From Rhyacichthys aspro (taxonomy: Eukaryota > Chordata > Actinopteri > Gobiiformes > Rhyacichthyidae), in contig CM072170.1 in the NCBI GenBank assembly GCA_036850595.1, positions 18,017,136 through 18,081,135 on the forward strand: a DNA stretch of 64,000 nucleotides, written 5' to 3'. Under the pieces are notes generated by a model that was not told where the DNA came from, made no database searches, and saw only the letters and a program-made list of their open reading frames with translations. This document shows positions 11,901 to 25,289 of the stretch, piece by piece; within the stretch, counting starts at the first letter, position 1; each line of letters starts with the position of its first letter. Position numbers and translations under genes: made by a program.

Positions 11901-13871
11901 AAATGGCAAAAAAAAAGACCTGCGAGAGAGATGGTAAAATGGAACCAATTTATATTAATAATAAAAAATGATGACAGTGCTTTTTTTATGGCCCTTTAAT
12001 CTTCAAGTTTTTGTCCCAATCTGTTTTTTTCTGTTGTTAATGTTAGCATCACGTCAAAAAGTCACAGTCTCATATTTACAGAACATTTTAACTTTTTATC
12101 AGCCAATGCATAACACTGCTATCTGCTATCTGTTTTTCATCCAAATCAACTAAAATGTTGTAAACTTACAGTCCTTAGGTTTTTGTGGTCATTGTGTCTC
12201 ATGTCTGTCACCAGAGGATTTGGAGAATTAGGATTGGGCCTTAGTGTCTGGAGCAACATAAATGTGTTGAAAGCTCTTTCAGAAACACATTTCCTAAAGG
12301 TTTGAAGTGAAGACACTTTAATGGTCATAGTCTGTGAGAATTAGTTAGGTGACTTGTGATGCAGAAGTGACCTTGTAGGCAGGGGTTGTTGACACATGCT
12401 CTTTAACTGTAACACTGAAAGCTTACAGGGATCCTCCTTTAGCCTGGAAGAGAAACTGCCTGGTCCAGACCACTCCCTGGAGCCCCTGCTCGAAGACCTG
12501 TGGTCTAGGAATCTCTGTGAGGGTCAACAATGACAACAGCAAATGTGAAATGAGGAAGGACCGGCGGCTGTGCCTGCTGCGACCCTGCGATAAGAACCTC
12601 CTCAAAACTGTCAAGGTGAACATCTACCACAATTTTCATTTAATAAACAACCCTTTTTTCCCATTGCTTTAAACCAGTGATAAACCAGCATTTGGTCAGT
12701 GGCCCATCTGATCTGCACTGCACTGCACTGACAGGACTTTATTCGATTATGGCTAGGAAAAGACACTGATAAAATGACTTACGTTTGTGGCCACAGAGAA
12801 GCTAACTGCAGCTACATTTTCACTTTTGGAACATAAACAAAAGCATGTCACTTTTTTCTGGCAAACTTAACCAAAAAAACTCAACTTCACCAAAGCCTAT
12901 AATAAAAGTAACTTTGGAACAGTGGCATGGCCTTTTATGAAAAAGTGACAGTGACAGTATGAAAATAGTCATGGTTGGGACAGGAGGAAAGCTGGTTATG
13001 GTTAGTGTGTAATGTTAAAAAAAAATAAGAAGCCAACCTGATCAACATTTCAGGAAAACCATTTTAAAAGTAAAAAGGTTACATAAAATTAAAAAAAACC
13101 TCACTCAAGAGGAGTTTGAAAAACCAAAGTTTTAAAAACACAACATAAATGAATAATATGGGATCCAGGTGCTGTCAATCAGACTGGCCACTGATCAGCA
13201 GTTGTTTTTTATTGTTTTTGGTAGCCTATATTGAGCCGGGCATGCACTGTGTGACTTGTGTGAGAGTTTTTCCAAATAGAACCCGTCTCACGCAGTAAAG
13301 ACAGAGCTCATGATTTACGCACATAATGGCAACCAAAATTGACATATCAGAATTTCATCTGACCACCCAATTGCCGGTCGGGAGCATGTTGGGAGGGGTT
13401 AATCGCCTCTCGTAACCCCAGTACACAGCATGACAAGGACGCACGACGAACCCGTAATTTGACCCGACTCAAATATTGTCGCGTGACCAGAAATCAACCC
13501 AAATTATGGCTGAAAATCGCACAGTGTGGGCCCAGCTTTACACCTTTGCAATGACAACTGGCCAATTAACTCAATATTTTACTGGTCAGGTGCCCAAGGG
13601 AAAGACATGTCGGCCCAAATTCCAAGCTAAGAAAGCAGAGAAGCTGACACTATCTGGCTGTACCAGCACCAAGAAATTCAAGCCCACGTACTGCGGACTC
13701 TGTACGGACAAGCGCTGCTGCGTTCCCAACAAGTCCCGCATGATAAAGATCAACTTCTCCTGTAAAGGGGGGTCCAACACTCAGTGGAAAATGCAGTGGA
13801 TAACATCGTGTGTGTGTCAGAGGAAATGCAAAGACCCAGGCAACATGTTCTCTGACCTGCACCTGCTCTAA
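8060..13871 (+). CDS. ccn6: Cellular communication network factor 6 (WISP3), complete
   Basis: Five coding exons: 8060-8107, 9673-9952, 11040-11271, 12429-12615, 13590-13871 (981 nt, 326 aa plus stop; human CCN6 is 354 aa). Exon 1 gives the hydrophobic signal MLSLLCSALLLILAEQ. Exon 2 is the IGFBP domain (about aa 34-109) with GCGCCKSC. Exon 3 is the VWC domain, exon 4 the TSP1 domain (about aa 187-233; WSPCSKTCGLGIS) and exon 5 the C-terminal cystine knot with ten cysteines. The VWC part keeps GCD...CTC...IGC but lacks the later cysteines found in other CCN proteins, a recognised CCN6 feature. The exon 3 donor at 11272 (GTCAGG) was chosen because only that phase joins exon 4; the nearby GT at 11277 breaks the frame. 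The product is a secreted matricellular protein; human CCN6 loss causes progressive pseudorheumatoid dysplasia. It is head-to-head with SLC22 and tail-to-tail with tube1. Confidence 0.96.
8870..8932. repeat. Poly-C/poly-A low-complexity tract in ccn6 intron 1
   Basis: A run of ten C followed by A-rich sequence with interspersed C. It may be the decayed tail of a retroposed element, but I see no body to go with it. Confidence 0.7.
13235..13536. mobile_element. Possible MITE in ccn6 intron 4
   Basis: The ends 13235-13254 and 13517-13536 are inverted relative to each other at 15 of 20 positions (GCCGGGCATGCACTGTGTGA against GCTGGGCCCACACTGTGCGA), enclosing about 300 bp. I see no convincing target-site duplication. 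The interior is more CpG-rich than the surrounding intron. Confidence 0.3.
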
Positions 13872-14949
13872 AGGGTTCCTCCCAGCCACACAATGGCACA
13901 GATGAAATGCGGACGGGAGTAGAGACTGGAACGTGATAATATACTGAAGTATTCTGAGGAGCACAACCCAAAACCTCATTTTATGAAAAACACCTCGGAC
14001 ACTTTCATAAGTGAAGTTGTTCAGTTTTCAGAAAAATCTTGTGCAATAACCAGATAAAGGTTCAGGGATGAACTGTTCCACACATTGACAGTAATCAGGA
14101 GTGGACTTAGCATGAACCAAATTGGGGAAACTTAACAGAGCCCATTAATGATTTAAAGTAGTAGTAAGGCTATCTATCTCACAGATATAACCCAAGTCTC
14201 ATAGTCTTTGGAAATAAAGACAAACACAAGCTTTGGAAAAGTACTCTCAAAGAATGTTTCTTGAAGAAATCTGTTGTCAACCAAAGCAGTGATAGAGAGC
14301 AGTGTGCATTTTAAAATCCAATAAAATCCCGAGCTAACGCACATCCATCTGGTTATTCTGGGGCAAAAGCAGAGGGACAGGGACAGCAACGTCACTGACT
14401 ATAACTGAGAGGTCTGTTTGAACATACAGTTTTTTATCCCTAAAACCACATTGCTTCGCCTTTGACAATACCATCAGCTGTCCTACTAAGGCCTACCAAT
14501 CTGCACTTTTTGGCTGCATTACTAGCAGTGACTAAGATGCTTTGCCTTCTCAGATTCTGACCTATTTCCAAATATAACAAATTTTGGTTCCATCTTTGAA
14601 AAAAAAAAAATAAAAATCTTAGAAGATAAATTCTAATAAATCTCTGCTCAGTGTAGTTTGTGACACAGCACGTTATTAGTCCACTTCCCTTTACTGTCAA
14701 TGGTTCCTCGTGAAACTATATATCGCAGAAAGCTTATGCATGAGTGATGGTATTTTAAAGCTGTAATTTTTGTGGTATTTTTATTTTTTTGAACAAAAAA
14801 CAAAACGCTTTTAAATTAGTGCATAATTTAGTTCCATAGTACTGATGTATAATTTATAAAGCATGTATACAAAAATTGTGTTTTCAGATGCTTTTTAAAT
14901 AACTATATAGTGTATACAGTGTTCAGAAGAGGGCTGTGAAGGCAGACGT
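13872..14949. other. Intergenic gap between convergent ccn6 and tube1 3' ends
   Basis: Contains the ccn6 3' UTR, with an AATAAA at 14213-14218 about 340 bp past the stop. On the minus strand, an AATAAA at 14785-14780 about 165 bp past the tube1 stop is a candidate poly(A) signal. No further gene is seen. Confidence 0.6.
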
Positions 14950-17900
14950 TCACGTAGCGATGCAGAGTCTGGGAGCTTGGGGCATCAGTCTGCCTTTGGT
15001 GGCGTCCAGCTGATGGTACTCTTCGATCAGTGAGCTGAGAGAGGAGATGGCTTCCGAGAAGGTGCTCTGCTCCATCCCCTCAACATGCAGGTAGTGATGT
15101 AGATGAGCCTTTACAAAACAGAGAGGAAATGTCAATCTAGCGTGTATAAAAGATGGACAAGGCAGATGGTAAGATAAAATTATTATTAAAGCTTGAAGAT
15201 TTTTGTAAGACATGTTTTGGACAATGGTGATTAAGGGCAGTATCTGACAGTTGCTGTAAATCTGAATCTGTTGCTGTGTAAAGCACCCATCTAAAATCAG
15301 TGCAGCATCCAAACCATTCTGTAAAGCTGAAATTTGTTAGGTCTACCCAGCCACTCCCATGGCCACTTTAACCACCTGCATAACTGGGATTTTCAGACAA
15401 TAGTCAATGGAGGCAGAATTATAATAAATAATCGATAGGAAAAAAAAAACTATTCTTGTAACAATTTTGAAAAGTGGGTGGGACTTGCCCCCCTCAAATT
15501 TAATGATTTCCATGGTAGAGATGCACCTTCTTTCTGTAGAGCTTCATAAATCGCTCTCTCAGTTCTATAAATGTGGGTTTGACACAGGTGTTGTTTGCCA
15601 GAGCCAGCAGAGAGTGCGAGTGGCCGACAGGAGGAACTGCACACAGGCCCGTCTTCCAGCCTTCCTGGTTCCATGAGACGAAGGGCAGTGAAGGCCTCAG
15701 TCTGCAGCGAAAAAAAAAAAAAGGTCTGAAGTTGATTAATCTAAAGGAACCTGGCGACTTTTCCAAATGTAAAAGGATCATATTAGTCCAGTATCAGTTA
15801 TTAGCTTAAAGAAAGAATTGGTTACTCTTGTTTCTAATTCTGTGTGAGTGTTCTGACCTCTCAATATTTCGGCGGAGGTCGGACACCTGCACGTTGCCGC
15901 GGACCATGAGAGCACAGGCGAGGTACAGGCTGTGTTTGGGGTCTGCACGTATCAGCTGGTGGTCTTTACTGAAGGCATCGCTGAACATCTGATCCAGCCT
16001 TGAGAACACAAAAAACTAATTTGTTGGCCTTGTGTTTTGTATTGTACTAAACATAAGATGGTGCAGTTTGAGAAAATAAATAAATATATGGATATTTGAT
16101 TAGAATTTAAATATACCAATATAAACATATCTATTGTGGTTGATTATCTTTCTATTTTTGTGAATGTTTTGTTTTTGAAAGCATCTAATGGATGATCCCA
16201 TTTTTTACCATATTCAAGCAAGTGTATTTTCCTTGATTAATTCCAATCACTGTATTTATTTTATCCATTTTGCCAGGTAAAAGTATACATGTCCACTTTG
16301 ATGACAAATTCACCCAACATGGGACCAAATGGAGCTCTGTTAGAGAGAGATGAATATTAACCTTTATGTGTCCAGCTGTGCTGAGCAAGCAGCATATTTA
16401 AAGAACACTATGGTGGCATTCATACAGTCGCATGTTTACATGAGAACAACCACAGCCGCTGTTGGTCAATGAGCCGCTCTGATGAAGGCTCACAGAAGGT
16501 CACTGTTGGGCAGGATGTGGGCGTAGGGTGTGTGACAAGAACTAGACTCAAATTATCATTTTCTTGCCGCACGACTGAAGTGTAAGATACAAGACCAATG
16601 TTACAGAGAATAATCTTTCATATCCTCAGAAATAAAACCACAAAATGACAAGGAGCTGTGCGATTTCATATTTATTGCCCTTTACTCACTGTCATGTTCA
16701 GACTTGAAAAAATGGTAAGAATCTCAAACAACCCTGTGGTGTTAAACATCTTGGTTTTGTTTGTTCCAGTGGGAAGGATAGACTGTTCCTGTTACCAACC
16801 GCAACTTCTGCTACTAAAAACACTCTAAAAACATTGGTCTGTCTATAAGAAAGTAAAAGATAAACCTTGGTAGAAGATTTAGAACATTTTTGCTTCAATT
16901 TCTACCACTGTTTAAACAACAACTACATGAAAAACTGACTTTCTGTTAAAAGCAACTAACCCAATAAACGTGGGTGTCTCTAGAGATTCTCTGTCCTCCA
17001 GGTCATACTCCAATAAGCTAGGCTAATTTTGATAAGTCTGACTTATTCTGTTGTGATTGCTGTTCCATTAAGCAGGCTCATCATGAAGCAGACTCACTCA
17101 CCAGGAAACTGATAAGGAAACTCATTTGATAACCATCCCTCTAATTTTTATCAGATTAACTTAATAACTTCATTAACCACAAAGACCAGAAATTCAATAT
17201 TTACGCAACTGAAAATTTCTGAAATAAATGATGGTCTACATAAGATTTATAAATAATATTGAAGATTTTAACAGAGTACCAAATATCCCTTGTATTTTAA
17301 ATGTTTTGTGGATTAACCAAACCAGCTTCAATCAGGACTTTGAAATGCTACAGTCTCTGCCATAGGTCAGACTTGGGTCTGTGGCTCTGAAAGGCCCTGG
17401 CCATTTCCTGTTTGCCAAGATCGTCCAGAGTTGGCTCCTCCCAAGCCAGGTCTAGAGTCCTGTGTCACTCCTCATGAGTCTTTTGAATGTGGAGCTGAAT
17501 AGTTAGTTACATTTGCTGATATTTACTTGATTTCTTTATGTATAGTATTTTTTGTAAAATGAGAGAAGCCGAATGTGATATGTTCTACATGAGTGACTCG
17601 AAAGCCTGTGGCAACAATCAGCTGACTTGACAACTGTGATAAAATCTCACTTGAGAAATAAGACTGAACTGTGCATTTTATTGGGCAATTGTTTTTAAAA
17701 TAAACATTTTTCTATGAATACAGCTAATGGACACTCGTATTTAAACTGAAAATTCTACGCTTTAAGCTTCACTTCCTTTTAACCAATTTTTTTCAAAACA
17801 GTTGAAGTGCATTGTGGGCAGGGAAAGGCCACGAAGGATACACAGGTGCATCCTTGGTATTTTGACTCAGTCCTTGGGAACACACCTTTAGCAGCTGGTT

Positions 17901-20900
17901 TTTCCTCCAGAGGACTCTTGGCATTCCTGGGAAATGGCCCCTAACTGTTAGAAGATTTTTGGGGCTTATTATGTCACAGGGCACTTTGAGCGGGAGATGG
18001 AGTATACCTTGGGAATTTAGATTTTCCAACAAATGCATATGCTTGGACAGTGTGAGAAAGCCAGAGTGCTCAGAGAGAACCTACAGAAGCCGCAGCGGGC
18101 TTAGCCTATATGCTATGAGGCTCAGTATAAGTTAAATCTACAGTGTGTGCTTTATGCAGACCGTCTGGGGGGCACATTGACATCAGCCAGAGTGTAGAGA
18201 GGAGTCAGGCTGGGGACCAGGTAGTGCATTCGAGGGAACGGCACCAGGTTCATGGCGATCTCATTCAGGTCCATGTTGAGAGAGCCCTCAAACCGGGCAG
18301 AGCTGTAGTCAAACCCAAACGACATACAAATATTAGAGGATCAAAAATTTCTTAGATTTTCACTGGCACAGGTTGCAGACAGTAACAGTGTTTAACTTTA
18401 TGTTTAAGCAATCATACAGTCTGTTTGTCCCAAATGAGGTTTAACCAAAATGCCCTATTTTGGGACCCTTCATAACCCTTTTGGCAATGAAATGTGTCGT
18501 ACCACTCCCAGAGAAACCTGGCCAAGATTTCAGAAACAGCTCTACTATTTAGTCCAGTGCAAAGACAAGTACTTATATATAACTAGTAAACTAAATTGCT
18601 TGTGGGAGAAATGTGAAAGAAATGATGGGTGGAAGCCTTTAATAAATAAGTGATTAGCTCAAAATCACTTTTTTTTTGTTAAAAATAATGAATTTACAGA
18701 AACATAAAATGATAAGAATGTATTTTATTACACAGTTTCAGTAGCCTGGGCACCATAGTGTATTTTTAGGACCTTATTTCCATTCCTATTATAAACTCAG
18801 ACAAATGCAATAAAACGCTGGAGCATGTGAAAAAGAGGAGTAAACAGTGAGTGTGGCAGTTTGCTCTCAGCAGAAAAGGGATTACTGTATAAGCCCAAAC
18901 AGAAATACTAGACCTGGTGATGTTGAGCAACAGGTTAGCCACAATGTTATTCATGGCATCAAAGGGTTTTTCTGCCGCAGTCAGACCGCCGCGGCCCAAG
19001 ATGACACTGCTGTCTCTCTTAATCACAGAGCCTGCTTTACCACTGTACGACATGTGTCTGATCCTATTTACTATGTCCACCAGTGACTGCAGAAGAAGAA
19101 AAATGGTTAGCATTCTGATTTATGGACATGTAAATGAAGCCTTATACAGATATGTTTCCACTAGAAAGAGGTAGCACACTTTTAGAGGCAATCCTATTAC
19201 TTAAAGTGGCACAAAAGGTCAGAAAATAAAGGTAGTGTGCCACTTCATTCCCCCAAGAAAATGGAAGCATGATGTAAAGCGCTTTGGATGCCTGAGAAAG
19301 GTAGAAAAAAGCATTATATAAATGTAAGCCATTTGAAAATAATTAAGAATTAAGAATGGATCCAAAAAAGAGAGAAAGAAAGAAAAAACTATATAACCAG
19401 ACATATCAAACTCTATGTGAAGCACTCAAAGCCTTCCTGCCTTTTTAGGTCAGTAGCAATCTTGTCAGAAAAAAACAAACAAACAAAAAAAAAGAGATTT
19501 TATTTGAAACCCTAGTCTAAACTGAACAAAACAAGAGCAGAACTAATGACAGAAACAAGAGAGCTCATAAAACTGGTGCAGGTTCAAATGGAAAGGGTTA
19601 GGAACCTGGTTTTCGACGGGCAGGACACAGTGGGCATGCTCCGTCAGCTCTCTCATGGCCAACACACTGTTGTAGGGAGAGGTGACCACATCGTCCTCCA
19701 CAGACGGATAAACAGAGGTGACAATTCGGCACACTTCAGGGAACTCCTCCTCCAGCAGGTTTAGCACTCTGGTCCCAAGGCCAGATCCTGTACCTGAAAT
19801 AAAAAAATAGCATGCGGAATTGAGTGTGTGTGTTTAAAATTCAATATACATCTTATCTTCAAAAAAATAAAAATAAAAAATGACCAGGTTGTGGAAGAAA
19901 GTGTTTGGAACTTTGGATTCCATCTTTAGCTAGGATTTAAAAGGGCCTGCTTTGTCTGTTGATGGTCACGCTACTTAAGATCACTTACTTACCACTTACC
20001 ACGGTTCTCTGACAACAGAGATGTTTCACGACAGCAGGGGTCTCTTTAGCGTTTTCCAGGCCAAGGACCCGCAAACTCATGGAGAGATGGAACAGGGACC
20101 CTGTACTATATAACTTGTATATGCTGTGTTTTATATTAAACTAGGCCCAATGCCATTTATACCTTGTTATTGTGCATTCAAAACTAAGCTACTGAAAAAA
20201 TTAGGGACGCACCGATTCAGCTTTTTTAATACAGATTTAGATCCCAGTCCAGGTGGAATTTGAATGCCCTATTGCAGATGAATAAAGAGCATTACCATTG
20301 TATAGATATACAATATCAACTAAGCAGAGGGTAAATTCATTTTATTTTATTTATGATTATTGTGATGCTACTAGGTGAGCATTGAAAGCAAAGGGAAGAG
20401 ACATCATCCACAGGTGGAAGACACATCTTTATTACACCAACTGATGGATTTTCAGGAACTGTAGCTTTACTGTTTTTACATAAAAAAGTGATAAAAATGT
20501 GTTTTACAACAGCAGCTTTTTGTCATGTAAATCATATTAGTAAGTAAAGAAAGCAGTTTGCTCCTTGGGGCTCCATGGTAACACTCAGAGGGGGGTTTGT
20601 GAAACTCTGATAACGTGTAAGCTACGAAGAGTTAGCTTTCCTTTAGCTTGCTAACAACTTGTGGGAAATTTTAGTCAACTAAAATTTGACAAACCCCTGC
20701 AGTACCCCCTGTTAAAGATCTCTGTACTACAGCACTTGCTTATCAAATACTTTCTTTTGCAGAATGGTTGCAAATAGAGCCTTACCTCCTCCCATTGAGT
20801 GAATCAGAAAAAAGCATTGCAGACAGTCACAGTGCTCTGCTGTCCTTCTGAGCCTCTCCACTATCTGTTCCCTGTAGGTAGAGCCATACGTCATGTGTCC

Positions 20901-23900
20901 TACCGCCCTACAGAAGACAAGAAATCAAATAAAAACAGTAAACAACTGAAGGTACTGTCTTTTAATTTGGTCACAAATAAGTAACAAATAACAATTAAGG
21001 TGTGTTAATATCAAAAAGAATTCTAAATAGTATACTATGCTATACTATCAATGTATAATACTTGAATATAACACAGTTCATTCTAGGACATTGTATGACT
21101 AAAGTTTAAATTAGATTTTATTTATTATAATATTATTATAAGATATGGGAAAACATAATTTCAATCAAACCACAATTATTGTTTTATTTAACGTAGAAAA
21201 AACAATTATACTATTATTGTACATATGAATAGACAATGTGTAGCACTAGGGAAAGGCTTAAGTACAGCTACATGCTTATAAGTTGAAAAGGTCAATGTTA
21301 ATTTGGATATTTACAAATGGAAAACTTTGCTGTTGGAAGCAGACTTGCAGTTGGAGCCTGACTGGTGCAGAAGGCCTATTAGTGTCTGGAAAAGTGTTCT
21401 GTATGGTCATGACACGTGAATCTGCAACCCTTGCTCGGAGCTGTGGTGGCCTATGAGCAGACACTGTCCTCACCAGTTGTTGCCTGAACCTGAGACATCT
21501 GTGAGGAGCTGTGTGCTGTCAAACACCTCTCTGAGTGGGCCCTGCAGGATCTGGTTGACCACACCCTCTTCCATGTCCACCAGCACCGCCTGTGGAGCAC
21601 ATAGAGAAATGTCATCACTAAAAAGACCCTTTTTAGGAGGAACTCTGTCCTCTCTACAGAAGGGCTTCAGTTTAATAAATGCCTGCTACTGACTGCTTTG
21701 TGGTGTATTTCACATATAATAATATTTTTAGAGTGTGTTTGATGCAATTGGTCTGTGTGCGATCAGTGTGGAGCGTATGAACCTCAGAGCCACAAAACAT
21801 ACATCCTCCCCTTCAAAACAGGTTCTTGGTTCGCTTCCTACTGATCTCTGGTACGCTTTAATTAAAACATGAACCCCAACTGGACTGCAGATGTCTAAAT
21901 GAGTCCAAACAGGGAGGGCATCATGAATTGGTCATGAAAACGTCACTTAACTGTTAGCATTCTTGAGAGCAATAAAAATTGCTTTTTGTCTCTGATATAT
22001 TGTGCATCAACAAAACAAAATGAACAGGGGCAAATGTAGAGCATTGGGGAGGTACATTTGGGCTGATGGCACCATCACTGTGTTTCTGGAGAGCTTTTCA
22101 TGTTTTCTCATCTCAAGGGTGTTTTTGAAGAAGTAAATTACATGAATTGGACATGTCTGTAATTATATTGCTCTTTTGCAGTCTTTTCTACCTCAAAGAG
22201 CTTTACATTAAATGTCTGTTAACCAGTGGCGGGCTGTGCATTTCACGCTTAGGCCTTCAGTGACGTTCCACTTACACATTACAACATCACCTCAATACAG
22301 GCTAGTCAAGCAACACTTAATTCAGGAGCATTTAAAACCAATAAGCATGCATTTACAATTAAGAGTAGGAAACTAAGTTCACAGATACTGTCAAAAATTT
22401 TAAATAAAAAGGTGATTTAAAGATGCCAAACAAAATGCCACCAATTTGCAGCGTTTCTCAGAAGCTGTGAGTAAGACCTTCTAGCTGGCCTTGGTCTGCA
22501 GAATCAAGATCTGATTGGCTATTGCAACTGACTGTGTCCGTTCACTTACAGTGCACAGGGGCCTGCTCTGTTGATTCTGAAGGTCTCAGGCAAATGAAAT
22601 TTGTCTGACAACACAAGCTGGCTGAAATATAATTGGATAAAAACTATAATAAACAACATTGGAAGCCACTCAACTAAGTGGATTTAATATGACATAAAGA
22701 GAACAGAGAATAAAGAATAATTTTGTTTACATATTTATGAAAATAAAATAAAATAAATTTACTTTTGTAAGCATGTTTAGGCCAGCAGAGAAGGCCTTGC
22801 TGGCCCTGACGGCCCACCACTGCTGTTAACCCATACACACACAGAAATATGACCCAAACCACAATAAGGCTGCGTCCCAGTCCTGAGTGGAACTGGACTA
22901 AGCAGGACATGAGGTCACTCAGCTCTGATGTCAAAATCTAGAGCCATCTGTACATTGCCACTACACATTTGTCACACATAACTGCTTCAGATCATCAAAC
23001 TAATTTAAATTTTAACAAAGAAGACTTAAGTAAACACAAAAAGCAGTTTTATAATGATTTTATTTCTTAAGGGAAAACAGCTATCCAAAACTACCTAGCC
23101 CTATGCCCCCTTAACTAATTATACTTAAGGGAAAGGAATTTTGGCCCACTCTTCTTTGCAGCTGTGCAATTGTTTTAATTCAGCCACATCGTAGGGTTTT
23201 CCTACATGAACTGCCTTTTTTAATCCATTCAGAGGTTGCTGGTGTGTTTTAGATCATTCTCCTGCAACAGAAACCAAGTGCACTTTAGCCTGAGATTATT
23301 AACTAGAAAGCTGAATTCATGGGTCCATCAATCACAGCAAGTCGCCCAGGTCCTGAAGCAGCAAAGCAGCTCCAGACCATCACACTACATCATCATACAA
23401 CATACATACAATTGTATTTGAGTGTTGTATAATCTTCATTCATTCATTTTCTACCGCTTAGTCCCGTTGGGGATTGCGGAGCCTATACCAGCAGCTTTGG
23501 GCTTTAGGCGGAGTACACCCTGGACAGTGGCCAGTTCGTCGCAGGGCTGACACATAGAGACGAACATTGACAGACAACCATTCACTCTCACATTCATTCA
23601 CTAGGGATACTTTAGAGATGCCAATTAAAAAACTGCATTTTGTGTTTACTTGTTTTCTTTGTTTAATATTTACATTTGTGAAATGATCTGAAACAGTTAA
23701 GTGTGACAAATGTGCAAAAAAAAAATTAGAAATCTAGAAGGGGGCAAACAATGTTCACAGCACTATATCTACATTATGAAATATGTAACATATGAACAGA
23801 GCAGAGGTTTTGGAATTGTATTAAAATATATTCACTGGTCACATGGCAGTAATTTTGGGTTTGCTCTGAGAGGCCAATAATTTTGATGAGAAGGCCTTAA

Positions 23901-24119
23901 TTCAACCAATGTTACAGTCTTTATGATATTGATGTTGCAAAAGCATTATATTCTGCTATATTTTATAAAGCCCTATTGTCTTTTTTGTACTATGATAATG
24001 TTCAAGTAAACTTACTCTGGCCTTGAGATGATGAATCTTACCACCAACACTGATGCTGTTTTTCCTGAAAAATAAAATAAACAAAAAACAAACAATGAAA
24101 TAAATACAATTTTATATTT

Positions 24120-24164
<45 letters not shown>

Positions 24165-25049
24165 TATATATATATAAAAATAAAGATATCAGAGCGGTAA
24201 CAATACATCATTTTTAAAAAAGTTTATTTTTTTATTTTTTTTACCTTGAATCCACATTTTGGAAAAAACTACTGAGAGCCTCATCATAAATTCCTTTCTG
24301 TAAAGATACAAAGGCAGTATTATTATTTTAATACTAATGTGCTGCAAGTGTAAATCCATTTAATCAGAAGTGACATGCTCATCTTTATTTCACAGTCAGG
24401 CTGGTGCATTTGGTATAATTAAAAGATGGTTGACAAATTTCAGGTAAACACATGTTACAGTGGTCCGGTCTTGAGGAAAGCCAGGTTTCTGACTGTTTTG
24501 GTACCATGCATAAGGACCCTTGAGGTACTCCATGTTTGAGCCAATCATAAAATATTGTGTCTGTTAAAAAGGTGCCTTCCCTGAGATCCCCAGTGTTCAA
24601 GCCTCTAGATTAGGATCCTGTGGTCACTGTGTCAAAAGCTGTACTTAAGTCTAGCACCAGAAGGCTGGACACTGATCAGCATCAGCTGCTGCCAGAAGTT
24701 CATTAGTTAGTAGTGCAGTCTCAGCGGTTACTATGATGCATCTAAAAACCAAATAGATTTTTAATTGGAATAACTGGTCAACCTGCCAGCAGAGAGTAAT
24801 AGTTTATCAAAGCGTCTAAAAGGCACGGCACTTACTTTATTTACATGTGCATGTTCTCTCAAAGCAAGATCCCAGAACCTGCAGCCGACCTGGTTTCCAC
24901 ATTGCCCAACTGTAATATACGAGTTTTACTCTTTAGTAGCCTTCACTTCTACTGTTTGTTGGACTACTGTTTAACAAATAAAACAGACACCTAGCAAACC
25001 AAGATTCCCTGGAACTGAACTTACCCTGGACCACGACCGACTGTGTCAT
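14950..25049 (-). CDS. tube1: Epsilon-tubulin, complete
   Basis: Twelve coding exons on the minus strand: 25025-25049, 24836-24909, 24245-24297, 24016-24064, 21474-21589, 20786-20907, 19606-19793, 18914-19086, 18162-18302, 15858-15998, 15527-15701, 14950-15108 (1416 nt, 471 aa plus stop; human 475 aa). All introns are GT-AG and phases join throughout. The start MTQSVVVQ is identical to the human protein as I remember it. The GTP-binding signature GGGTGSG is split across exons 6 and 7, and the QVGQCGNQVG segment near the N-terminus is intact. Exons 10-12 are especially close to human (for example LDQMFSDAFSKDHQL). Epsilon-tubulin acts with delta-tubulin to build and stabilise centriolar triplet microtubules and is found in ciliated lineages. 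It lies downstream of lama4 on the same strand and converges on ccn6. No coding defects are seen. Confidence 0.97.
22224..22822. mobile_element. Non-autonomous hAT transposon, 599 bp, with perfect 8-bp TSD
   Basis: The element starts CAGTGGCGGGC and ends with the inverted GCCCACCACTG (10 of 11 positions pair). It is flanked by the exact 8-bp duplication CTGTTAAC at 22216-22223 and 22823-22830. Eight-base duplications and CAGTG-type ends are typical of the hAT superfamily. No transposase frame is present, so it depended on an outside enzyme. It sits in tube1 intron 4. Confidence 0.88.
23130..23400 (-). mobile_element. Decayed Tc1/mariner transposase fragment
   Basis: The minus strand reads VMVWSCFAASGPGRLAVIDG from about 23385 downward, then MNSA, matching the middle of fish Tc1-like transposases. 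Near 23130-23165 it reads SCKEEWAKIP, a stretch from the same proteins' C-terminus. The intervening DDE part is deleted or scrambled and frames shift, so it is inactive. It lies in tube1 intron 4 in the same direction as the gene. Confidence 0.82.
23436..23625 (+). repeat. Teleost interspersed repeat (CATTTTCTACCGCTTA family)
   Basis: The segment begins at CATTCATTTTCTACCGC, continues through GGAGTACACCCTGGACAGTG and ends at ATTCATTCACTAGGG. This is a very common dispersed fish sequence. A second, truncated copy lies in reverse at 57055-57165. Confidence 0.75.
24128..24182. repeat. AT microsatellite in tube1 intron 3
   Basis: Nearly pure TA dinucleotides, interrupted by a short T run and bordered by T- and A-rich sequence, just upstream of tube1 exon 4. 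Confidence 0.95.
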
Positions 25050-25215
25050 ATCAGCGAACACTCTGAGAAATAATGAATAATGACATATTTTTCCTTACAT
25101 TACTTGTTTGCGTTTTAATATTTCTGAAACTTCTCGCGCCTGACGCATGCCCATTGCCCGACGCCAGGCACTGCTTGGTCGCGTTTTGATGACGTCGTGC
25201 CATGGAAACAAGCCC
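25050..25215 (-). promoter_or_regulatory. Likely tube1 promoter with CRE-like and X-box-like sites
   Basis: A CpG-bearing stretch directly upstream of the tube1 ATG. It contains TGACGTCG at 25190-25197 and, overlapping it, GTGCCATGGAAAC at 25197-25209. On the minus strand the latter reads GTTTCCATGGCAC, an imperfect match to the RFX X-box (GTTGCCATGGCAAC type). RFX sites are expected near centriole and cilium genes, so the position makes sense, but the match is not perfect. Confidence 0.5.
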
Positions 25216-25289
25216 CATGGCCTTTGTTACAACACTGGACCTAATATATACAATATAATATATTATATCACAAATATGTCTATGTATAG

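Noticed and set aside
20666..20687. Short palindrome AAATTTTAGT-CA-ACTAAAATTT in tube1 intron 6
   Set aside because: Only 10-bp AT-rich arms, so easily expected by chance.
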